From positions 2,480,001-2,544,000 of the forward strand of contig NZ_CP090145.1 in the NCBI RefSeq assembly GCF_023008245.1: 64,000 nucleotides of DNA, written 5' to 3'. Of this stretch, positions 56,660-63,753 are shown piece by piece. This DNA is from Flavobacterium sediminilitoris (GTDB lineage Bacteria > Bacteroidota > Bacteroidia > Flavobacteriales > Flavobacteriaceae). The notes beneath the pieces were generated by a model. That model worked only from the letters and a program-made list of their open reading frames with translations. It did no database searches and had not been told where the DNA came from. Position 1 is the stretch's first letter. Each line of letters begins with the position of its first letter. The position numbers were made by a program, and so were the translations under genes.

Positions 56660-57262
56660 TTATTCAATTAATTCTCTGCCTTTATACTTGAAATATTGCA
56701 CATTATCTTCAGTAGAAATTTGAAAAGTCAATTCACTATCTTCGTGAACGAAACGTTCATAAATTTCAATCTTTCCAATTCTTCGGGATGTATTTGGCAA
56801 AATTACGGATCTTTCTGAATTTAAAGTAAAGGTATCATTTCCAATTGTGACTTCCCGCTCAACTATATTTGAGAAGTATTTTTCAAATTCCTTATTTACA
56901 AAAGGTTCAGATATATTTTTGGCAGTATTCGAATCTCCAGTCATATAACAATCTAAATATTTGATAATCTTATTTCCAGAGTTATGAATCCAAATTTCAA
57001 TTCCTATTTTTGGAGTTAACCATTTTCCCAATAATCTTTTAGGAGTATTTGTCTCAAAACGTAAACTGAATTGAGTTTTAGATAAACGATTAATTATATC
57101 TTTGATTTCCCAATCTTCCATAGCTAAAGATTGAAAATTATACCTGCGGTAATATCTTTTGTCATTCATTTGATGAGCTGTATTACTTTTAGGAATTTCA
57201 ACTACATATATTACTTGATTATCTTCTTTTTTACCTGTTTGAATTGGAGTGATTAGTATATT
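56660..57262 (-). pseudogene. C-terminal fragment of an AlbA_2 (Schlafen-like) ATP-binding protein
   Basis: The frame is open from 57262 with no start. It reads ILITPIQTGKKEDNQVIYVV, then EIPKSNTAHQMNDKRYYRRY, then NFQSLAMEDWEIKDIINR. This is the conserved end of AlbA_2 domain proteins (VIxIxVPxSxxxPH...YYKRxNxxSxPM). The N-terminal half of the AlbA_2 domain is absent. The rest (to ...QYFKYKGRELIE) is the usual C-terminal beta-rich part. The first ATG (57169) falls after the domain, so a functional product is unlikely. It is joined to a GNAT fragment upstream. Confidence 0.75.
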
Positions 57263-57317
57263 TTACTAACTGGTCGTAAGTCAATGGTTTTAAAATTAGT
57301 CTTTCCGTTTCTATCAT
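57231..57317 (-). pseudogene. N-terminal fragment of a GNAT acetyltransferase
   Basis: The frame MIETERLILKPLTYDQLVKY, then TNHSNSNR and a stop, is the typical start of RimJ/RimL-type acetyltransferases cut after 28 codons. It overlaps the AlbA_2 fragment in another frame, so two truncated genes meet here. Confidence 0.7.
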
Positions 57318-57496
57318 TTATTTGATATTTTTTGTTATGTTTCTGTGTCGCTCTACAATTCTAACTAATGTTTTATTAATATTTTGTAAATCAAATATTT
57401 ACAAAAAAAATATTTTCTATTTATTAATTCCTTTCATTACTCCACTTTTCTGCCGTTAGCTTACGGGGTCAGGGCGGTAGTCTAGGGGGAATGACC

Positions 57497-57685
57497 GCTA
57501 ACGGCTCCGTATATGAAAAGTAGTGCTGAAAATAAGCGGTTACTTTTCGGATTAAACACAAGCCAAATTTTTAAATTTTACTATTTATCTTTTTACTTGG
57601 AAATCGTCAAATTTAAAAATTTGGCGACTTTCCAAAAATGCCCAAACCTTTGCGTTAGCAATGACTTGCGCTATTTTTTATATAC
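57497..57685 (-). repeat. attC-like palindrome R11, split by the IS110 insertion
   Basis: GCTAAC at 57497, left arm GTATATGAAAAGTAGTGC and right arm GCGCTATTTTTTATATAC, which pair with three wobbles on the + strand. The terminal core is missing here and is found at 58982-58991 (TTGTTGTGTG), beyond the IS110 element. The repeat is longer (~200 bp) than the others because of an extra internal hairpin. Confidence 0.75.
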
Positions 57686-57746
57686 AACTTAAGTTAGCAT
57701 TTTAATTAAATAACTAAATTACATATTATTAATCAGAAAGAATAAA

Positions 57747-57880
57747 AGAGAGAATTAAGGTTACTATATACGGTAAAGCGTTGACTTCGACAACATTGAT
57801 AATCCTCTCTCTTTTCTACTAAAAATCACGTTCAGTTCTGTGAGACCTAGATCTCGTTTTCAAGTTGTTGTGAGTCAAGT
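57747..57880 (+). ncRNA. Candidate bridge RNA (guide) of the IS110 element
   Basis: The leader between the left edge and the transposase folds into two loops. Stem 1 is AGAGAGAATTA (57747-57757) with TAATCCTCTCT (57800-57810). Its loop has TATATAC (57765-57771), identical to the left flank, and ACAACA (57790-57795), the complement of the right flank TGTTGT. Loop 2 closes with CAC/GTG and GAGA/TCTC and has TCAGTTCT (57832-57839), identical to the right end of the element, and AAGTTGT (57862-57868), the complement of the left end ACAACTT. This order and polarity match target and donor loops known for IS621. Confidence 0.6.
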
Positions 57881-57907
57881 AGATTATTCTTTCATAAATT
57901 ATTTCTG

Positions 57908-58879
57908 ATGAATAAATATAATGAAACTTTTGGAATTGACATTAGTAAAGATGTTTTTGATTGTTATGGTAGTGTTCAAGGACATCTACAATTTAAGAAT
58001 GAAGCTACTGGATTCAAGAAGTTTTTAGAAATTCTATCAAAAGATAGTTTAGTAGTTATGGAAGCTACAGGTTATTATCATTACCGATTTGCACAGTTTT
58101 TATACAACCAAAATGTGATTGTTTCAGTAGTAAATCCTTTGTCAGTAAAACGATTTATCCAGATGAAATTAGCAAAGGTAAAAACCGATAAGAGCGATGC
58201 AAAAGCAATCTGTAATTACGGTATGATACATGAGGTTCCACTGTATAGTGCACTTACCGATGTTCAAAGTGAATGCCTACAACTGTTTCGATTACTAGAT
58301 AGTTTTATCAAAAAAAGAACAGCAACTAAGAACAAATTACATGGAGAAGAAGTCATGGGAACTCCATCTAAATGTGTGTATCGTTCTTTAAATAGAGACA
58401 AAAAACATCTTGATAAAGAGATATTAGGCATTGAGCAAAAGTTGCTTAGTTTGATAAAACAAGATCAACAAAATCAATTGACACTATTACAGAGTATCCC
58501 AGGAATAGGTTTGAAAACAGCTTTGTTCTTAATTGTCGTAACCGATGGATTTAAGAAATTTGAAACAGCATCACAATTATGCAGCTATGTTGGAATCACA
58601 CCAACCATAAGAGAATCAGGGAGTAGTGTTAAGGGTCGCAGTCGGATTAGCAAAGTAGGAAACAGAAAATTACGAAATCTTGTTTTTTTATGTTCCTTCA
58701 ATGCTTGTAAGCACAATAAGGCTTGTAAAGCAATTTACGAACGAATAGTAAACAAAGGGAAGAGTAAAAAGCTAGCATTAATAGCAGTTTCAAACAAGCT
58801 CTTAAAACAATCCTTTGCCATTGCAAAATCAGGAAATCCTTATGATGAAACTTTTGTTTCTGTATTAGGATCAAATTAA
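57908..58879 (+). CDS. IS110-family transposase (DEDD recombinase)
   Basis: 323 residues, full length. The RuvC-like DEDD domain has Asp 11 (GIDISKDVF), Glu 52 (MEATGYYHY), Asp 94 and Asp 97 (KTDKSDAKA). The C-terminal Tnp_20 domain has LLQSIPGIGLKTALFLI and the catalytic serine region ESGSSVKGRSRISKVGNRKL (around residues 236-255). These enzymes integrate without terminal repeats, guided by a bridge RNA from the element's non-coding end. It is the only plus-strand gene in the 47.9-64 kb array. The gene appears intact. Confidence 0.95.
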   Translation: MNKYNETFGIDISKDVFDCYGSVQGHLQFKNEATGFKKFLEILSKDSLVVMEATGYYHYRFAQFLYNQNVIVSVVNPLSVKRFIQMKLAKVKTDKSDAKAICNYGMIHEVPLYSALTDVQSECLQLFRLLDSFIKKRTATKNKLHGEEVMGTPSKCVYRSLNRDKKHLDKEILGIEQKLLSLIKQDQQNQLTLLQSIPGIGLKTALFLIVVTDGFKKFETASQLCSYVGITPTIRESGSSVKGRSRISKVGNRKLRNLVFLCSFNACKHNKACKAIYERIVNKGKSKKLALIAVSNKLLKQSFAIAKSGNPYDETFVSVLGSN

Positions 58880-58981
58880 ATTATAAGCAAAAAAGAAGAA
58901 ATAAGGCTTCAATAATAATGTAAGCCTAGACGAATAGTGTGAAAAATTACTCTAAAAAAGTTTGTTTTTTATCTCAGTTCT

Positions 58982-58991
58982 TTGTTGTGTG
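58982..58991 (-). repeat. Right terminus of palindrome R11 beyond the IS110 element
   Basis: TTGTTGTGTG just before the next cassette gene is the terminus that the interrupted repeat at 57497 lacks. Confidence 0.6.
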
Positions 58992-59002
58992 TAGTGCTTT
59001 CA

Positions 59003-59513
59003 TTACATTTTTGTTTCAATATAATATACTTTGTTTTCATTCGGTATTACAAAAATTAATTCCGCACCAATTGGGTCAATTCCATTGCAATATATGCTCC
59101 AAGGATAGACATAAACATCTTCTTTTTGCAAATCTTCTAATTTCGGAAACCAAGGGATTTGATATTGCCAGCCATTCGTCATTTCAACAGCATCATTCAA
59201 AACTTTAGGTAAACTATCTAATCGATAAAAGCCTTTTTTGTTTTTCAGTTCATCGTGAGTTACTTTCGAAATGTCAATTCCATATGCGACCAGATTCATA
59301 ACTATTCGTCACTTTCTCAATTCTATCGTCTCCAAGTCCACACCAATTTAGCACGAATCTTACATCAGATTTCGTTGCTTTATTTTCGACAGTTTTATTT
59401 CCAATTGTAGTCGAGTAGGCGAGATAGCCAAAAATCAGAATTATTCCAATTAGTGATATTCCACCCCAAATCATTAGAGATTTTTTTCCTAAATTATAAA
59501 TCTTTTCCTTCAA
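59003..59513 (-). pseudogene. Frameshifted membrane-anchored hypothetical gene
   Basis: Two overlapping frames make one gene. The first (59513 to 59274, 79 residues) has a membrane helix (LMIWGGISLIGIILIFGYLA) and then VRFVLNWCGLGDDRIEKVTN, SYESGRIWN and a stop. The second (from 59299 to 59003, 98 residues) continues with AYGIDISKVTHDELKNKKGF and ends DVYVYPWSIYCNGIDPIGAE then LIFVIPNENKVYYIETKM. The parts are complementary halves of a single domain with a frameshift near 59290. A genuine overlap of two genes is less likely. Function unknown. Confidence 0.72.
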
Positions 59514-59547
59514 TTATTTTTTAGTTCAGATGTTTGTCTCGCATTAC

Positions 59548-59685
59548 ACACAACGTTTCGCGGCTTTAAGAAGTGGCGACGAGCCAAAACCTAGCCAAAA
59601 CAAATATACCGCAAACTTTTGAATTTTTGGAGAAAATTCGGAAGTATGCCCTTGCCTTAGCCATTTATTTTAACTGCTGTTAGCG
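59548..59685 (-). repeat. attC-like palindrome R12, family C (138 bp)
   Basis: ACACAAC at 59548 and GTTAGCG to 59685. The core is shared base for base with R8 over ~100 bp (AGTGGCGACGAGCCAAAACC...). Confidence 0.85.
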
Positions 59686-59694
59686 GCTGCTTTT

Positions 59695-60150
59695 TTAGCT
59701 TTTAAAATTATAGCCTAAAATACTTTTCGGCAATCCTTGATTAATATTGATTTTTGATTCGGTTTTCCTATCACACTCATCATTTACATTGCTAATTATT
59801 AAAAAACCATTTTCGAGTTTTGTAGGCAAATCACATGAATCAAATAAGTAATAATTTCCAACATACTCATCCTTTTCATTAAATACCAATATTCTTGTTG
59901 TTGCACGACAAGATATTCCCCAAGTCCATATAGAGTTCAGTATTTTGTAAGTTTTGCCTTTTTCGGTTTTTACGCTTCCTAAATAGGTCAGAATAGTTTC
60001 TGTTCCGCCTTTTTCGTCGCATTCACCAAACGTAAATTCTTTACCAACAATATTTTCTTTCAATACATTAATTCTGAATTTAGAATCATCTATTTGTCCA
60101 AATGAAATTTCCGAGATAATGAATATGAGTAAAGCAATTTTAAATTTCAT
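59695..60150 (-). CDS. Hypothetical exported cassette protein
   Basis: 151 residues from MKFKIALLIF (60150). Signal peptide to about residue 18 (ISEISFGQ). The mature protein is beta-rich with cysteines (FGECDEKGG, WGISCRATTRIL, LFDSCDLP, NVNDECDRK) that could form disulfides. No family recognised. Between R12 and R13. Confidence 0.6.
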   Translation of the reverse strand: MKFKIALLIFIISEISFGQIDDSKFRINVLKENIVGKEFTFGECDEKGGTETILTYLGSVKTEKGKTYKILNSIWTWGISCRATTRILVFNEKDEYVGNYYLFDSCDLPTKLENGFLIISNVNDECDRKTESKININQGLPKSILGYNFKS

Positions 60151-60176
60151 TTTAAGCACAATTTTGTAAAGTTGAC

Positions 60177-60307
60177 GCTAACGTTTTGCAGCTACCCGAA
60201 GGGCGGGACTTTTACCACAAAACTTGATTTGAAAAACTAATGTTCCATTAACCACAAAACTGTCTTTGGAACACGAAACCCCGCCTTTTGGGTAGGTGCT
60301 GTTATAG
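60177..60307 (-). repeat. attC-like palindrome R13 (131 bp)
   Basis: GCTAAC at 60177 and GTTATAG to 60307. The arms GCAGCTACCCGAAGGGCGGG and CCCGCCTTTTGGGTAGGTGC pair over 20 bp. Confidence 0.85.
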
Positions 60308-60320
60308 TGCGTTTTTCTTT

Positions 60321-61163
60321 TCATTCGTCAAGTTGTTTAAGCAAATAATTGAGTTCAGAATAAGGTGCAGTATTGTCTGTTTCCCATTCTTTTTTATTAT
60401 TTATTCTTGTCTTTATCGCTTGGATGCTCTCAGGACGGTTTTTCTGTAAAACATTAAATACTAAATCTCTGCTGGGAAAATCTATTGGGTCGTAATACAT
60501 CCATATATTAATTAAAATTTCTAACTCCTCAGGTTCTGTCACCTTGTCAAGTGATTTAAGACTGTTGGTCATTAAATCTTTGTTGTCTTGAGAGTCTGTT
60601 GATTCTTGATGCTTAACATAGTCGTCAAATACTTTCTTAATTGTTTCAATAGGCTTGTCAATTTTTTCTATATCCTTTTCTATTTCATCACATTCGTCAC
60701 CCCAACATTCACGGCAAGGCTGGTCAAATTTCTCAAAGTTTGTTTGCTTGTCTCCTGTTACAAATAAATTGTCTGAGGTAAAACCGCTTGAATATGTTGT
60801 AATAAACCTTCCTAAGCCTTTTTCTTTATTTGTCCAAAAGAATTTGAAGTCTTGTTTTTCGTCAGAGCCCTTCCATTTTGCTTTTAGGAAAATCGTATCA
60901 TTTAGTTGAGCTGATTCTAATATTTCAAAGTCATAATCTTCTTGTTGTCCGTGCAGTAATAATTCAAAATGGTTTCTGTTGTTGGAAATTGTCAACAACA
61001 AATTTCCTGCGTCACAAGAATTATATACAACAAGTTTTCCTTCCTTGTCTGTTAGTCTAACCCACTCCTTTGGAAATGAGTTTAGGTCAAAAGTCTCTTT
61101 TTTTGTCTCCTTATATGAAGTAAAAAGAAGTAAAAATGATATTGTCAGTCCTAATATTTTCAT
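60321..61163 (-). CDS. Hypothetical exported protein with a lost lipobox cysteine
   Basis: 280 residues. N-terminus MKILGLTISFLLLFTSYKET: hydrophobic core and +1 position as in a lipoprotein, but the lipobox Cys is Tyr (TAT). The mature part contains FDQPCRECWGDECDEIEKDI (a cysteine cluster) and a helical C-terminus (EELEILINIWMYYDPIDFPS). Nothing is recognised as a family. Possibly a recent point mutation has turned a lipoprotein into a soluble or unprocessed protein. Between R13 and R14. Confidence 0.6.
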   Translation of the reverse strand: MKILGLTISFLLLFTSYKETKKETFDLNSFPKEWVRLTDKEGKLVVYNSCDAGNLLLTISNNRNHFELLLHGQQEDYDFEILESAQLNDTIFLKAKWKGSDEKQDFKFFWTNKEKGLGRFITTYSSGFTSDNLFVTGDKQTNFEKFDQPCRECWGDECDEIEKDIEKIDKPIETIKKVFDDYVKHQESTDSQDNKDLMTNSLKSLDKVTEPEELEILINIWMYYDPIDFPSRDLVFNVLQKNRPESIQAIKTRINNKKEWETDNTAPYSELNYLLKQLDE

Positions 61164-61189
61164 CTGTTACTGTCGTCTTTTAAAATGCC

Positions 61190-61319
61190 CTATAACGGTT
61201 CGGCTATGAGTAGTTGCGTGGGTTAGCACTTAACTTTACAAGTACACACCAAGCTGAAAATCCGCGAGGATTTTCAGAAGTAGGCGAGAACAAGCAATTA
61301 CTTATAGTCATTATTGTAC
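61190..61319 (-). repeat. attC-like palindrome R14, family B (130 bp)
   Basis: CTATAAC at 61190 and ATTGTAC to 61319. Same arms as R9 and R17 with scattered substitutions. Confidence 0.86.
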
Positions 61320-61328
61320 TGCGTTTTT

Positions 61329-61682
61329 TTATTCAGTTAACAATTTATTCTTTTTTATTTCCAGTCTTTCGGGATATTCTCCACTAAAGTACGAAACAAC
61401 ATTTTTAATCAAAATAGCTTTGTTGCCAGCTTTTGGAATTGAGTCAGAATAATGAAAATATATTGTATCGTTTTTTAATTCCATAGTTCCAGCATAAATA
61501 TCTCCTTTGCGTTCTAATCCACGAGATTCAAATTCAAAAGTCTTGTCTTTATAAATTCTTAAATAAACCCAACCCAAAGGTGCTTCTCGGTCAGCCAGAA
61601 GAATTGTCTCTTTCTTTTCATTCCAATGGTTGCAAGACTCACAAATCAAAACCAAAATTAAAATTCCGATAATTTTTTTCAT
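61329..61682 (-). CDS. Hypothetical lipoprotein, second gene of a two-gene cassette
   Basis: 117 residues from MKKIIGILIL (61682). Lipobox LICESCNHW. The mature part is a small beta protein with LGWVYLRIYKDKTFEFESRG and IYFHYSDSIP. The ATG overlaps the stop of the upstream gene (ATGA at 61679-61682), so translation is coupled. Between R14 and R15 together with the 61679 gene. Confidence 0.6.
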   Translation of the reverse strand: MKKIIGILILVLICESCNHWNEKKETILLADREAPLGWVYLRIYKDKTFEFESRGLERKGDIYAGTMELKNDTIYFHYSDSIPKAGNKAILIKNVVSYFSGEYPERLEIKKNKLLTE

Positions 61683-62035
61683 TCTATACAAATTTGAATT
61701 TCATTAGTTGGAAGATAGTTTTGGAAAAAGCCCAATATAATAAGGTTAGATTTTTTGACTTTTAAGTCCGAGGGATTTAAAAATTCAATTTCATATGTTG
61801 CTCTTTTCGGGATGTCAACTGAAGCTATCTTTTTTGCTCTTTTTCCAAAGGCAAAAGATTGAATTCTCCAAAACGTTTCTTTTGGTTTAATGATAGTTTC
61901 TCCGTTTACTTCTCGTAGAATTAAAGAAAAGTTATTTGTAATTACTTTCCAACCGCCTAAAACTTTCAGACTGTAGATTCCAACTGGCAATTCCACTTGT
62001 TGTTTTTTGTCCAAAATGTTAATTGGTTCTCTCAT
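61679..62035 (-). CDS. Hypothetical soluble protein, first gene of a two-gene cassette
   Basis: 118 residues, MREPINILDKKQQVELPVGI at the start, beta-rich, no signal peptide. It couples to the lipoprotein gene by ATGA. This looks like a functional pair, perhaps effector and partner, but there is no family evidence. Confidence 0.55.
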   Translation of the reverse strand: MREPINILDKKQQVELPVGIYSLKVLGGWKVITNNFSLILREVNGETIIKPKETFWRIQSFAFGKRAKKIASVDIPKRATYEIEFLNPSDLKVKKSNLIILGFFQNYLPTNEIQICIE

Positions 62036-62047
62036 CTCTTAAATGTT

Positions 62048-62180
62048 TTACAACGGTCTCGTATAACCGTCAGTTACGGGTTAATATGCGTTAATTTTCG
62101 GTTTAGTACTGACTTTAGCAATTCCGAGTGGATTCGGACGTAGTCGAATCCGCCGTAATTGCGGTTATACATTGTTGTAG
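62048..62180 (-). repeat. attC-like palindrome R15, family A (133 bp)
   Basis: TTACAAC at 62048 and GTTGTAG to 62180. The interior is essentially identical to R7. Confidence 0.88.
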
Positions 62181-62188
62181 GTAGTTTT

Positions 62189-62656
62189 TTAATCATTCCA
62201 ACCATAAGTTATAAATTCTCTATCCGTTGAATTATATCTCACTGTTTCCAAAAATCCTCTTGAATATTTAAATCCGTATCCGTTTTTTCCAGCAGTATAT
62301 TCAATTCCCATTCTCAAGTCAACGTTTTTCGGAAACTCGCCAGTTAGAACTTTGGATTTTTCAATTTCAGTTACTGCTCTTTTTATTCTAAATCTTTGGA
62401 ATCGGTCAAATAAAAAGTCAGATGTTAATTGAGACACAACAAAAATCGGAAGTATTGAAAACACAAACATTGCTTTTCGAGTGTTCAATTTTTTATTTAG
62501 CAGACTAATAATTAAATATATTAAAGTCACAACGAAAATTATAGCAAAGGGAATTAGTAAAAAGAACATTTCGAAAATCAGAACAGAGTTAATAAAAGGA
62601 ACAAAAATTCCGAATACAATTATAAAGGAAAGTGCTATTTTTTTATTTCTGTTCAT
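62189..62656 (-). CDS. Hypothetical membrane protein
   Basis: 155 residues. Three hydrophobic helices in the first 85 residues, then a soluble domain (EKSKVLTGEFPKNVDLRMG, TAGKNGYGFKYSRGFLETV) of the sort seen in small periplasm-facing domains. Between R15 and R16. No family recognised. Confidence 0.6.
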   Translation of the reverse strand: MNRNKKIALSFIIVFGIFVPFINSVLIFEMFFLLIPFAIIFVVTLIYLIISLLNKKLNTRKAMFVFSILPIFVVSQLTSDFLFDRFQRFRIKRAVTEIEKSKVLTGEFPKNVDLRMGIEYTAGKNGYGFKYSRGFLETVRYNSTDREFITYGWND

Positions 62657-62682
62657 TCAGTTTTGCGGTTTTGATAAATTAC

Positions 62683-62816
62683 TTACAACGGCTCCGGCTA
62701 TGAGTAGTTGCGTAAATTTAGCCTAAAAGTTTACAAGTACAAAACTCCTCGTGGAATTTTCGGAGAAAATTCCAAAAAAGAACTATCCTAGCAATTACCA
62801 CAAACGGTGGTTAGCA
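62683..62816 (-). repeat. attC-like palindrome R16, mixed family B (134 bp)
   Basis: TTACAAC at 62683 and GTTAGCA to 62816. The left half is family B (GGCTATGAGTAGTTGCGT). The right end (CACAAACGGTGGTTAGCA) is not, so the arms pair poorly. Confidence 0.7.
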
Positions 62817-62878
62817 GATGTTTTTTTCTTAAATTTTACAAAAGCTATAAAATCTTTAATTAATTATTTTATTCAAAA

Positions 62879-63574
62879 TTAGTAAAACTTAGTATCTATT
62901 ACTTTTCCTTCTGTATCGTAATATTTCCATTCTCCTATTTTGTGTCCATTTTCAAAATAACCAACTGAATGTAATTCACCTTTTAAAAAATAAAAGTTTT
63001 TTGTTTCACCATGTAGTTTGCCGTTTAAATAATTATTAATAGCAGATAAAGTGTCATGTCTAGTGTAAGATTTAAATTCTCCTGTTGGCTCACCGTCATA
63101 GTATGAACCTGAAAGTTTTAATTGTCCATTTTCATAATATGATTTACTTTCACCTGTTCTTATATTATTTACATAATTTCTAGAAAATTCTATTTGACCA
63201 TTTTCAAAATATGCTTTCCACTCTCCATTTAGATTACCATTTTTATAGTTTTTAATGTATGATAGTTGTCCTTTTTCGTGATTTAAAGTAAATTCACCAT
63301 CTTCTTTACCTGCTTTATAATTACCAATACCTTTTAATTGTCCATTTTCATAAAAGACTTTAGTTTCTCCGACTTCTAGACCATTTTCATAATTTCTTAT
63401 AGACTCTAATTTGCCATTTTCATAATAAGCTTTCCATTCACCAATAGGCTCTCCATTTTTATTTAGTTCTCCACTTTTTTTCAAAGCACCATTTTCATAA
63501 TATTCATTATGATTTTGAGCATTGGATTTAAAAGAGAAAATTATTAAAATTATTATTAGAATTTGTTTTTTCAT
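62879..63574 (-). CDS. MORN-variant (YwqK-like) repeat protein
   Basis: 231 residues. A signal peptide (1-19) is followed by about nine ~23-residue repeats of the form YYENGQLKxxGxYxxGxxxG, the MORN_2 variant found in YwqK-type proteins (annotated as antitoxin components in some genomes). Examples: KAYYENGKLESIRNYENG, KSYYENGQLKLSGSYYDG and WKYYDTEGKVIDTKFY at the end. Exported. Function in this context unknown. Between R16 and R17. Confidence 0.85.
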   Translation of the reverse strand: MKKQILIIILIIFSFKSNAQNHNEYYENGALKKSGELNKNGEPIGEWKAYYENGKLESIRNYENGLEVGETKVFYENGQLKGIGNYKAGKEDGEFTLNHEKGQLSYIKNYKNGNLNGEWKAYFENGQIEFSRNYVNNIRTGESKSYYENGQLKLSGSYYDGEPTGEFKSYTRHDTLSAINNYLNGKLHGETKNFYFLKGELHSVGYFENGHKIGEWKYYDTEGKVIDTKFY

Positions 63575-63591
63575 TTCGTTTTTTGAATATC

Positions 63592-63722
63592 AGCTAACGG
63601 TATAGGCTATGAGTGGTTGCGTGGGTTAGCACTTGACTTTGCAAGTACATACCAAACTGAAAATCCGTAAGGATTTTCAGAAGTAGGCGAGAACCAGCAA
63701 TTACTTATAGCCATTGTTGTGC
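63592..63722 (-). repeat. attC-like palindrome R17, family B (131 bp)
   Basis: AGCTAAC at 63592 and GTTGTGC to 63722. Almost the same sequence as R9. Confidence 0.88.
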
Positions 63723-63753
63723 GTTCGTTTTTTATTCTTTATCAAACATATTT

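Larger units (their letters stand above)
57684..58981 (+). mobile_element. IS110-family insertion sequence (about 1.3 kb)
   Basis: The boundaries are inferred. The left edge lies near ACAACTT (57684-57690), directly after the palindrome arm, and the right edge near TCAGTTCT (58974-58981), directly before the repeat terminus TTGTTGTG. Removal of the element restores a normal repeat end. IS110 elements lack terminal inverted repeats and leave no duplication, so ends of this kind are expected. It contains one transposase gene and a ~200-nt leader. Confidence 0.75.
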
